Positions 1 to 5,557 of a DNA stretch of 13,751 bases are shown one piece after another. Numbering within the stretch: the first letter of the stretch is position 1; every line of letters begins with the position of its first letter. The position numbers were made by a program, and so were the translations under genes. This DNA comes from Burkholderiales bacterium. GTDB lineage: Bacteria; Pseudomonadota; Gammaproteobacteria; Burkholderiales; SG8-39. The stretch spans positions 1-13,751 of the forward strand of contig CAKKSJ010000351.1 in the NCBI GenBank assembly GCA_919902965.1, in the 5' to 3' direction. A model generated the notes under the pieces. The model saw nothing but the letters and a program-made list of their open reading frames with translations. It was not told the DNA's origin and did no database searches.

Positions 1-346
1 TATCCAACGCAAATGGCGTGACAAAGATTACGCCATCCGGTATCCGACGCGTTCCATCCGTACATGGAATACTTTTTTCTTTGGCCTGTTGAAGCTGCGT
101 TACTACCTCCGAGAAACTCCGGCTGGAAGCCGCTGCTACACGTGGTCTGAATTTCTTGACTTGTACTACCGCGATGTAGTCCTCGCCAAATTCATCGCTC
201 CTGCGACAAATCAGATCCTTGCCACCCTCGTTCGTACCACCATGATGCTCCACGGTGTCGTATCCCATTGCTTTGAAAAGTGACATCAGGATCTTCAGTG
301 TGAGATCCTGTTCTGATAGATTCTGCAGTTCTTGGAGTAGCGACAT
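1..346 (-). CDS. Mrr-like PD-(D/E)XK restriction endonuclease, N-terminal part (cut by window edge)
   Basis: Reading the minus strand from the ATG at 344-346 gives 115 open codons up to the window edge. After a short helical start, residues 28-46 read GYDTVEHHGGTNEGGKDLI and residues 60-65 read VVQVKK. This is the Mrr/DUF2034-type nuclease core, with an Asp (D44) followed by a Q-x-K motif (Q62, K64) as likely metal and catalytic residues. Such proteins cut modified or foreign DNA; here that role is inferred from the fold motif only. The start is supported by AAAGG seven bases upstream of the ATG. The C-terminal part is outside the window, so intactness is unknown. Base composition here is near 50-53% GC, visibly lower than the rest of the window, which fits horizontal acquisition. 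The plus-strand open frame over the same bases lacks any recognisable family and is taken as a shadow. Confidence 0.75.
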   Translation of the reverse strand, partial: MSLLQELQNLSEQDLTLKILMSLFKAMGYDTVEHHGGTNEGGKDLICRRSDEFGEDYIAVVQVKKFRPRVAAASSRSFSEVVTQLQQAKEKSIPCTDGTRRIPDGVIFVTPFALD

Positions 347-668
347 CGATCGGCCTTTGTAGACGGTGGGACACTGTCGATTCTTGGATGTGTTAGCGGC
401 CTTCCGATTCCGAGTACGTTGAATCGGGTAACGAGCGCAGAAAAAATGATAAATTCAACCGTACGAGCGAAAGTATCTTCCGCTGCGGCGCCCCCTGTCA
501 AATGCCCAGTTTCATCTTCGATGCCACGAGGTCGGCTGCACTGCGTCTGTCCCGCGGCGCGCAGCGGTGAGCATTTGTCGAGCGAGCCCGAGACCAGCCA
601 ATCTCCCGGTCGAACGCACAAGCGGCCCTCGATCCGCGCCAGGGCTTCGCGCGCATTTACCGCGACGG

Positions 669-788
669 CTGGCGGTGTATGGCTCAATCGAGAGCAAAGT
701 CGAGGTGGTGCACGTGATCGCGAGGCGGCTGGCAGATCACAGCGACCTATTGGGCAGGCTAGGAACGAAGTCGCGGGATTTCCACTAA
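669..788 (+). pseudogene. dnaE2: C-terminal remnant of error-prone DNA polymerase DnaE2 (ImuC)
   Basis: The frame ending at the TAA at 786-788 reads LAVYGS, then VEVVHVIARRLADHS, then LLGRLGTKSRDFH before the stop. This matches the extreme C-terminus of DnaE2, where LLAVxG, VxHVIARRLxDHS, LLGxL and a terminal SRDFH are characteristic. DnaE2 is the alpha-subunit homologue of the ImuA-ImuB-DnaE2 mutagenesis cassette and normally exceeds 1000 residues. Here only about 39 residues are recognisable, and upstream of LAVYG the same frame turns into sequence with no DnaE2 similarity that I can see. No start or catalytic region is present, so this is a dead fragment. It probably marks the edge of an insertion or deletion that replaced the rest of the gene. 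Confidence 0.72.
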
Positions 789-820
789 TCTTTGATCGCC
801 ACCGCACCTTGCAGCAATTC

Positions 821-829
821 TGCTATACT
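821..829 (+). promoter_or_regulatory. Extended -10 promoter for the AbrB/PIN pair
   Basis: TGC-TATACT is a good extended -10 element (TGn plus TATACT, 5 of 6 to consensus). No convincing -35 lies at the right distance. Transcription would begin around 836-837, exactly where the AbrB ATG lies, predicting a leaderless or nearly leaderless mRNA. Confidence 0.45.
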
Positions 830-836
830 GCAACGC

Positions 837-1112
837 ATGAAAGCCAATGTCATCATCACCAGCCGCGGCGTGATCACGCTCCCGGCCAAACTGCGTCAGG
901 CTCTTGGACTGAAGGCCGAAGACCATTTGATCGCCGAAACCACGCCGGAAGGATTGCTGCTGCGCCTCGCCGTCACGCTGCCGATGGAGATGTACACGGC
1001 CGAGCGCGTGCGCGAGTTCGACGCGGCCGAGCAAGAACTCGCCGCCTACCTCGGCGCCAAGGCCTTGGCGGTCAAGCGTGCTGGGCGGCCCAAGCGCAAA
1101 TCTGCCCGCTGA
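837..1112 (+). CDS. AbrB/SpoVT-domain antitoxin (VapB-like)
   Basis: 91 residues. The first ~45 form a typical AbrB/SpoVT swapped-hairpin domain (MKANVIITSRGVITLPAKLR, then ALGLKAEDHLIAE), the DNA-binding part of many VapB-type antitoxins. The remaining half is helical and ends in a basic tail (AGRPKRKSAR), expected to wrap and inhibit the toxin. The ATG at 837 is chosen over an upstream in-frame TTG at 792 because the domain starts exactly there and the -10 element lies between the two. No Shine-Dalgarno is visible before the ATG. The PIN-domain toxin gene follows after 18 bases. As in other type II systems, the antitoxin, alone or with the toxin, probably represses its own promoter. Confidence 0.85.
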   Translation: MKANVIITSRGVITLPAKLRQALGLKAEDHLIAETTPEGLLLRLAVTLPMEMYTAERVREFDAAEQELAAYLGAKALAVKRAGRPKRKSAR

Positions 1113-1130
1113 GCGCGGCGCGCCCACGCC

Positions 1131-1541
1131 ATGCGTGTGTTTCTGGACGCAAACATCCTGTTCTCTGCAGCGAAATCCGCCGGCGCAGTGCGCGAATTGC
1201 TGCGTCTGCTTCTCGACGGCGGACACGAGTGCTGGGTTGACGATTACGTCGTAATCGAGGCACGCCGGAATCTCACTACCAAGGCGGGGGACGCGTTGAC
1301 CGCGTTCGATGAATTACTCAAGCGCCTGCGCACCAGCACCGCACACGCCCCTGGTCCGGAACGGAAGATGGTCAACTGGCTGCCGGAAAAAGATCGCACC
1401 GTGTTGGCCGCGGCGATACGTTTGCGCTGCGATGCGCTGGTCACGGGTGACCGCACGCACTTTGGTCCAGGTTGCGGCAAGATGTTCGCCGGCGTAACAA
1501 TCCACTCGCCGCGATCACTGGCAGAACGGCTTTTCGGATAA
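1131..1541 (+). CDS. PIN-domain ribonuclease toxin (VapC-like)
   Basis: 136 residues with the four acidic positions of a PIN domain: D6 in VFLDANIL, E43 in VVIEARRN, D88 in EKDRTVLAAA and D107 in LVTGDRTHF. PIN toxins cleave specific RNAs (often tRNA or rRNA) in a metal-dependent way and are neutralised by the antitoxin encoded just upstream. All catalytic residues are present and length is normal for the family, so the toxin looks functional. The two genes are almost certainly co-transcribed. The RNA target cannot be read from sequence. The VVIEARRN form and the late VTGDxxHF place it with PIN proteins of the COG1569-like type rather than the best-studied VapC group, but I am unsure of the subclass. 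Confidence 0.86.
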   Translation: MRVFLDANILFSAAKSAGAVRELLRLLLDGGHECWVDDYVVIEARRNLTTKAGDALTAFDELLKRLRTSTAHAPGPERKMVNWLPEKDRTVLAAAIRLRCDALVTGDRTHFGPGCGKMFAGVTIHSPRSLAERLFG

Positions 1542-1577
1542 CCCGGAAACCCGCACGCAGACCGGCTTACGAGGTGA

Positions 1578-2036
1578 TGGTCCGATGAAACATTGGTCTG
1601 TCCCCGACTATTTCGGCGACTCAATGAGCAAGTGCGCCGCAACGCCGAGCGCTTTCCGGAAGATTTTGTTTTTCAGACCTCCCCCGCCGAGTTCGCCAGC
1701 TTGAAGTCGCAATTTGCGACATCAAGCTGGGGTGGCACGAGGAAACTGCCACTCGCCTTCACCGAACACGGCGCCATCATGGCTGCCATGGTACTCAACA
1801 GCCCCCGTGCCACCGAGGTCTCAGTCTACGTCGTGCGCGCATTTGTGCAACTGCGAGACGCGCTCCTCACACACAAGGAACTCGCCAAACGGCTCGATGA
1901 GCTGGAATCGCGCCTGGAGCGCAAGCTCGCCACCCACGACCAGGCGATCACCGGCATCCTGGAGGCCATCCGCCAGCTCATGGCTCCGCCCGAGCCTGAG
2001 AAGAAGCGCCGCATCGGGTTTGTGCAAAACGACTGA
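1578..2036 (+). pseudogene. ORF6N-domain protein, N-terminally truncated
   Basis: From LNEQVRRNAERFPEDFVFQ onward this is a clear ORF6N-domain protein (related to phage KilA-N/antirepressor proteins). It continues with LKSQFATSSWGG, RKLPLAFTEHGAIM, VLNSPRA and VYVVRAFVQLRD, then a coiled-coil-like stretch (HKELAKRLDELESRLERK) and the usual tail ending PEPEKKRRIGF. Family members begin with about 25-30 more residues (the IRGQ..LLD.DLA.LYGV part), which are absent: the frame opens only at 1578 after a TGA, and no ATG or GTG is available, only a TTG at 1593. None of the missing part is visible in the other frames just upstream. I read it as a 5'-deleted gene left beside the toxin-antitoxin pair. 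An expressed short form from the TTG is possible but less likely. Confidence 0.75.
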
Positions 2037-2105
2037 GACCTCTCTACGTCAACTCGCCACCCACTCCGGCCGTTGTTCCCTCAGTGAACCCGGGAGCCCG
2101 TCCGG

Positions 2106-2705
2106 ATGCTAGACCATGTTCGATTCGAAATCCCCGGCCACCCGCTGCACGTGATCCAGCGCGGCCGCCTGCGCTCGGCGTGTTTCTTCGGCGACGAGGA
2201 TTGCGCCGAATATCTGCTCTGGCTGGGCGAATACGCCGCCCGCTTTGCCTGTTCCGTGCATGCCTATGTGCTGATGGGCAACCATGTGCACCTGCTCGTC
2301 ACGCCCTCGCGTGCGGGAGGCGTCGCCGACCTGATGCGCTCGCTAGTCGAGCGTCACGCGGCTTACGTCGATGCGACCTATCATCGTGACGGCGCGCTGT
2401 GGGATGACGGCTACCAGGCGTCCGCGGTGCATGTCGGACGCTACCTGCTTTACTGCATGCGCTACATCGAACTCAACCCGGTGCGCGCCCGCGCTGTTGC
2501 GCGGCCGGGACAGTACCGGTGGTCGAGTTTCCGCGCCAATGCGCTGGGACAGAACGACTCGCTGCTGACTCCACACGCGCGCTACTGCGCCCTGGGACGC
2601 GACGCTGCGTCCCGCCAGGCGGCTTACCGGACGCTGTTTCAGGACCCAGCGTCGCTGGCAGTGCCGCGTCTGGCGAAGGCGCGCGTACCGACAAGCAGTT
2701 CCTGA
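2106..2705 (+). CDS. REP-associated tyrosine transposase (RAYT, Y1/IS200-like)
   Basis: 199 residues. It starts with MLDHVRFEIPGHPLHVIQRG, the usual RAYT opening, and has the HUH metal-binding motif GNHVHLLV (H60, H62). These are followed by the helix that carries the nucleophilic tyrosine (Y87 or Y92 in AAYVDATYHRDG) and the family's CMRYIELNPVRA and YRWSSF segments. RAYTs are single-copy, chromosomally settled relatives of IS200/IS605 transposases thought to mobilise REP/BIME palindromes by single-strand cutting and joining. The usual Asn pair after QRG (GNNR in relatives) is replaced by RLRSACFF, a possible sign of drift. I see no clear REP hairpins directly flanking it. The gene is full length and has its own ATG; the 69 bases upstream show no obvious promoter. 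Confidence 0.86.
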   Translation: MLDHVRFEIPGHPLHVIQRGRLRSACFFGDEDCAEYLLWLGEYAARFACSVHAYVLMGNHVHLLVTPSRAGGVADLMRSLVERHAAYVDATYHRDGALWDDGYQASAVHVGRYLLYCMRYIELNPVRARAVARPGQYRWSSFRANALGQNDSLLTPHARYCALGRDAASRQAAYRTLFQDPASLAVPRLAKARVPTSSS

Positions 2706-2710
2706 GTAGA

Positions 2711-2749
2711 CATAACTTATTATAACTGTTAATATAACCATGTGTTATG
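2711..2749 (+). promoter_or_regulatory. AT-rich promoter/operator with ATAAC repeats before the antitoxin gene
   Basis: A sharply AT-rich island just after the transposase. ATAAC occurs at 2712, 2722 and 2734, the last two as TATAAC, and CATAAC at 2711-2716 is mirrored by GTTATG at 2744-2749. TAAC-T-GTTA at 2723-2731 forms a small perfect inverted repeat at the centre. TATAAC can serve as a -10 box. Repeats of this sort are expected where an HTH antitoxin represses its own operon; the assignment is inferred from position. Confidence 0.45.
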
Positions 2750-2793
2750 CAATCGTAATCAGACGTGAGGCGCAAAAGAAATTGCAAAGCCTG
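2740..2793 (+). pseudogene. Stub of a RelE-type toxin gene fused to the antitoxin
   Basis: The first 18 codons read MCYAIVIRREAQKKLQSL, the usual opening of RelE/ParE-type toxins (a hydrophobic strand followed by R-E-A-x-K-x-L). The frame then passes directly into the antitoxin start M19-T-L-Q-K-I-K. In intact operons of this kind the toxin gene (roughly 85-95 codons) precedes a separate antitoxin gene. About 70 toxin codons, including all catalytic positions, appear to have been deleted in frame. Confidence 0.5.
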
Positions 2794-3129
2794 ATGACGC
2801 TGCAAAAGATCAAATCGCTGGACGGCAGAGACGAATACGTCCTGCTGCCTATCGCCGTCTTCCGGGCGTTGCGGGGACAAATCGAGCAGCGCCTTGCCGA
2901 TCGCAAGGACGCCAAGACCGGCGGGGATGATTACCTGCCCTTCGAGCTGGAAGACTACGTCGACAATCCCGTCGCGCTCGCCCGGATCAAGGCGAAGGTC
3001 ACGCAGGCGGAGCTTGCGCGGCGCATGAATGTGTCGCAGGCGTACGTGAGCAAAGTCGAGGCGCAAGTACGGGTAAGCGACAAGGTGCGCGCGAAGGTCA
3101 GCGCGGCCTTGTCGCGCTCGGCAAAATAA
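2740..3129 (+). CDS. HigA/Xre-type antitoxin with an N-terminal toxin-derived extension
   Basis: 129 residues from the ATG at 2740; an internal ATG at 2794 would give the ordinary antitoxin of 111 residues. The segment after residue 19 contains a region common to antitoxins that pair with RelE-type toxins (SLDGRDEYVLLPIAVFRALR, then an acidic LPFELEDYVDNPVALARIK). An XRE helix-turn-helix follows at about residues 87-125 (VTQAELARRMNVSQAYVSKVEAQ). The HTH should bind the promoter, and the acidic middle part the toxin. Because the toxin is missing, this looks like an orphan antitoxin, perhaps kept as a regulator or against a related toxin elsewhere. Whether translation starts at 2740 or 2794 is open: CTG directly precedes the second ATG and neither has a strong ribosome binding site. 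Confidence 0.75.
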   Translation: MCYAIVIRREAQKKLQSLMTLQKIKSLDGRDEYVLLPIAVFRALRGQIEQRLADRKDAKTGGDDYLPFELEDYVDNPVALARIKAKVTQAELARRMNVSQAYVSKVEAQVRVSDKVRAKVSAALSRSAK

Positions 3130-3146
3130 TCCGCGCCGGTTCGCCC

Positions 3147-3404
3147 TCAACCGCCGCTCAAGGCCTGAACGATCACCAGTTCGTCGCCCGCATCGAGCGG
3201 CTGCGCCAGATCGCGCAGCTGCGCGCCGTTGACGAAAATGCGGATGTGCCGCCGTATCCGGTCCTGCTCGTCGATGATGCGAAAGCGTATCCCGGGATAG
3301 ACGCGCTCCAGCTCGGACAGGACCGCGCCCAGCGTGGCGCCGCCCACCTCGACCGCGCTGCGCTCGGTATACGAGCGCAGTCCGCCGGGTATAAGCACTT
3401 TCAT
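3147..3404 (-). CDS. MoaD/ThiS-family ubiquitin-like protein
   Basis: 85 residues with the beta-grasp pattern of MoaD/ThiS (VLIPGGLRSYTE, then VLSELERVYPGIRFRI, then IRIFVNG, then DELVIVQALSGG) and the essential C-terminal Gly-Gly. Such proteins are adenylated at the C-terminus and converted to a thiocarboxylate that donates sulfur, classically for molybdopterin or thiazole. It is the last gene of the minus-strand cluster, 15 bases after the BNR-repeat gene. It is not next to moaE or thiG, so it is more likely an accessory sulfur carrier than the housekeeping MoaD. A direct role in the molybdenum hydroxylase operon upstream is possible but unsupported. The ribosome binding site is weak, suggesting coupling to the preceding gene. 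Confidence 0.82.
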   Translation of the reverse strand: MKVLIPGGLRSYTERSAVEVGGATLGAVLSELERVYPGIRFRIIDEQDRIRRHIRIFVNGAQLRDLAQPLDAGDELVIVQALSGG

Positions 3405-3419
3405 CGCGGCAAGCTCGAT

Positions 3420-4610
3420 TTAGGCGAATTCCGCCGCTTCGACGGCGTAGATCTCGGGCAGGTGGCGCGCGATGCAGCTCCAGCGCCGGCCTTCGTCGCG
3501 GCCCAGCCAGAGTTCTCCGCTGGTGGTGCCGAAATAGAGTCCCAGCGGATCGCGCGCGTCCGCGGTCATCGCCTGGCGCTTCACCGTCCACCACGCCTGC
3601 CTTTCGGGCAGGCCGGCATCGAGACGCTGCCAGGTCTTGCCGGCGTTGCGCGTCGTATATACAGCGGGTTTACCCTCAGGGCTGGTGCGCGGCCACACCG
3701 TGGTGCCGTCCATGGGGAATACCCATGCGGTATTGTCGTCGTGCGGATGCACCACCAGCGGAAAGCCGATGTCGCCCACGCGCTTGGGCATGGTCTTGCC
3801 TATGCGCACCCATTCGCGCGAGCGCGCATCCAGCCGGTAGATGCCGCAGTGGTTCTGCTGGTACAGGCGGTCCGGGTTGCTCGGGCACAGGCGCACGCAA
3901 TGCGGATCCTGGAAGCTCGGGTCGGCGGGGTCGAAGCCTTCGACGACTTCCATCCCCTGCAGGATAGGCTTGAAGCTGCGTCCGCCGTCCACCGACTCGT
4001 GCACGCCGCCGCCCGACATGGCGAAATACAGATGCGCGCGATCGCGCGGATCGACGATGATGGAGTGCAGCTTGGGACCGTCCGGCGTGCCATCCTGCAC
4101 CGTGCCCATCCATTTGCGGTATTCGCTATCGTCGTTGATCGGCGAGAACGGCTCCCAGCTCACCCCGCCGTCGCCCGAGCGGAACAGTCCCTGCGGCGAG
4201 GTTCCCGCATACCAGACGTTCGGTTCGTCGCGATGGCCCGGGGTGAGCCAGAAGGTGTGATCGACCGCGCGCCCCGTCTCGCCCTCTGGCGCCTTTGCAA
4301 ACGCGGGCGGCCGCGCGGCTTCCTTCCAGTTGCGGCCGCGATCGGTCGAACGGAACACCGTCGGTCCGAGGTGGCCGGTCTTGGCCGCGGCGAGCAAGGT
4401 GCGTCCGTCACGCGGATCGAGCATCAGATGACTGATCACATGGCCGAGAAAGTGCGGCCCGTCGGCCCGCCAGCTCCGGCGCGCCGCATCGCCGTGATAC
4501 AACCATGCGCCCTTGCGCGTGGCCACCAGCAGCGTGAGCTTGCGTACAGGTTTCGCGCGCGCTGTTGCCTGCGCCTTTCGACTCGCTGCTTTCGGTTTCT
4601 TGCTTGCCAT
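3420..4610 (-). CDS. BNR/Asp-box repeat beta-propeller protein (sialidase-fold, function unknown)
   Basis: 396 residues. A Lys/Ala-rich head (about residues 1-24) without a clear signal peptide is followed by a beta-propeller carrying Asp-box motifs of the S/T-x-D-x-G-x-T/S-W/F type. They lie near residues 88-95 (STDRGRNW), 145-152 (SGDGGVSW), 206-213 (SVDGGRSF), 320-327 (RNAGKTW) and 371-377 (RDEGRRW). Databases usually name such proteins exo-alpha-sialidase or photosystem II stability-like, but Asp-boxes mark the fold, not activity, and I see no sialidase Arg triad. The ATG at 4608-4610 has a strong GGAGGA site five bases away, overlapping the end region of the DGPF gene upstream (11-base gap). 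Its pairing with a MoaD-like gene recurs in many genomes, as far as I recall, and suggests a shared but undefined job. Confidence 0.8.
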   Translation of the reverse strand: MASKKPKAASRKAQATARAKPVRKLTLLVATRKGAWLYHGDAARRSWRADGPHFLGHVISHLMLDPRDGRTLLAAAKTGHLGPTVFRSTDRGRNWKEAARPPAFAKAPEGETGRAVDHTFWLTPGHRDEPNVWYAGTSPQGLFRSGDGGVSWEPFSPINDDSEYRKWMGTVQDGTPDGPKLHSIIVDPRDRAHLYFAMSGGGVHESVDGGRSFKPILQGMEVVEGFDPADPSFQDPHCVRLCPSNPDRLYQQNHCGIYRLDARSREWVRIGKTMPKRVGDIGFPLVVHPHDDNTAWVFPMDGTTVWPRTSPEGKPAVYTTRNAGKTWQRLDAGLPERQAWWTVKRQAMTADARDPLGLYFGTTSGELWLGRDEGRRWSCIARHLPEIYAVEAAEFA

Positions 4611-4621
4611 GGACTCCTCCT

Positions 4622-4981
4622 TCAGCTCTGTTGCAGACGCGCGGCCACGGTTTCGCGGATCGGGCGTATCGGCCGCACTTCGACACAGCCCACGCGCGCC
4701 GGCGGAATTTTCGCGGCGATCTGGATCGCTTCGTTGAGGTCCCTGGCCTCGATCATGTAGAAGCCGGCGAGCTGCTCCTTGGTCTCCGCGAACGGACCGT
4801 CGGTGACGGACAGTTTACCGTTGCGCATGCGCACCGTGGTGGCCGTCTGCACCGATTGCAGCGCCTCCGACGCGAGGCAGTAACCGCTGCCGCGGATCTC
4901 GGTGTCGTAGGCCACGCAGTCCTCGTCGGGCAGTTCGTCCAGTCTTTTCTCGTCTAGGTAGACGAGGCACAGATATTTCAT
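4622..4981 (-). CDS. YCII-related DGPF-domain protein
   Basis: 119 residues beginning MKYLCLVYLDE, with the signature DGPFAETKEQLAGFYMIEA at residues 61-79. This is the DGPF branch of the YCII superfamily: small ferredoxin-like alpha/beta proteins of unknown reaction, some relatives of which carry a catalytic His/Asp dyad. Members are the standard neighbours and probable targets of ECF42 sigma factors. The ATG is preceded by AGGAG at seven bases. It lies 71 bases behind the VOC gene and 11 before the BNR gene on the same strand, so it is probably part of one transcript. The C-terminal tail (RPIRPIRETVAARLQQS) is the usual one for the longer members. Confidence 0.88.
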   Translation of the reverse strand: MKYLCLVYLDEKRLDELPDEDCVAYDTEIRGSGYCLASEALQSVQTATTVRMRNGKLSVTDGPFAETKEQLAGFYMIEARDLNEAIQIAAKIPPARVGCVEVRPIRPIRETVAARLQQS

Positions 4982-5052
4982 GTCTCACTCCTGATCATGA
5001 TGGGTCCACACATCTATTCCTGCCGTAAATGATTGCAGTCGTGGGTCGGCAT

Positions 5053-5514
5053 TCAGCCGCCCATTTTCGGCATCGCCTGCTGCATCTCTTCCGGGCTCAC
5101 GTCGCGGATGTGCGTGGCCACCGACCATTGATGGCCGAACGGGTCTTCGAGTTTGCCATAGCGGTCGCCCCAGAACATGTCGGCCACCGGCATGGTGGCT
5201 GTTGCGCCGGCACCGACGGCGCGCGCGACGACCGTATCCACGTCCTCGACATAGAGGTGGATGGTGACCGGCGAGCCTTTCAGCGACTTCGGTCCGAATG
5301 AACCCCATTCGGGCATTTCGTCCACCAGCATGACGGAAGAATCGCCGATGCGGATCAGCGCGTGCATCAGCTTTCCCTGCGGGCCGGGGAGCCGGCCCAA
5401 TTCGGTCGCGTTGAACGCCTTCTTGTAGAACTCAATCGCCTCTGCTGCACCGGCGCAGACCAGGTGCGGCGTGACGGAATGCATGTCGTTCGGAATCGGC
5501 TTCACTGTTGGCAT
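5053..5514 (-). CDS. VOC-superfamily protein (PhnB/glyoxalase-like)
   Basis: 153 residues with two beta-alpha-beta-beta-beta modules of the vicinal-oxygen-chelate fold. The first runs from SVTPHLVCAGAAEAIEFYKK; the second contains VTIHLYVEDVD and ends GDRYGKLEDPFGHQWSVATH. This is the PhnB-like subgroup, often labelled glyoxalase/bleomycin resistance. No substrate can be named. H17, H86 and the late E123 or H128 could bind metal in the dimer. The ATG at 5512-5514 is preferred to a TTG two codons upstream because AGGAG then lies nine bases before the start rather than overlapping it. VOC proteins commonly accompany DGPF proteins in ECF42 loci, hinting at a common small-molecule or detoxification pathway. 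Confidence 0.87.
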   Translation of the reverse strand: MPTVKPIPNDMHSVTPHLVCAGAAEAIEFYKKAFNATELGRLPGPQGKLMHALIRIGDSSVMLVDEMPEWGSFGPKSLKGSPVTIHLYVEDVDTVVARAVGAGATATMPVADMFWGDRYGKLEDPFGHQWSVATHIRDVSPEEMQQAMPKMGG

Positions 5515-5557
5515 GATCAATTTCTCCTGTGTGGTGTCCCGCGCCGGTGAGCCCTGG

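Larger units (their letters stand above)
347..836. other. Gene-poor stretch holding decayed DNA
   Basis: No intact gene is convincing here. The longest open frames on both strands (about 170 codons minus, and a plus frame running on over the AbrB gene) give low-complexity Arg/Ala/Ser-rich translations typical of GC-rich shadows. What can be supported is a DnaE2 C-terminal remnant at its right end, a possible small inverted DnaE2-like motif near 499-522, the upstream region of the Mrr-like gene on the left, and the promoter of the AbrB/PIN pair at the right end. Confidence 0.5.

Noticed and set aside
89..283. Plus-strand open frame at the left edge
   Set aside because: It is fully covered by the Mrr-like gene on the other strand, which has nuclease motifs and a ribosome binding site.
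295..807. 170-codon minus-strand open frame
   Set aside because: It overlaps the start of the Mrr-like gene in another frame and has no overall family likeness; only a short EDETGH piece inside it drew attention and is reported separately.
419..1240. 273-codon plus-strand open frame across the gene-poor stretch and the AbrB gene
   Set aside because: It overlaps the AbrB antitoxin and the PIN toxin start in another frame and shows only low-complexity, Arg-rich sequence.
3130..3146. Terminator between the convergent antitoxin and MoaD-like genes
   Set aside because: Only 17 bases separate the stops and no GC-rich stem with a T-run is visible.
2473..3594. 373-codon minus-strand open frame
   Set aside because: It crosses the transposase end, the antitoxin gene and the MoaD-like gene in wrong frames with no recognisable domain.
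3246..4760. 504-codon open frame on the plus strand
   Set aside because: It lies antisense to the BNR, MoaD-like and DGPF genes and its translation is Arg/Ala/His-rich without any family pattern; the minus-strand genes have motifs and ribosome binding sites.
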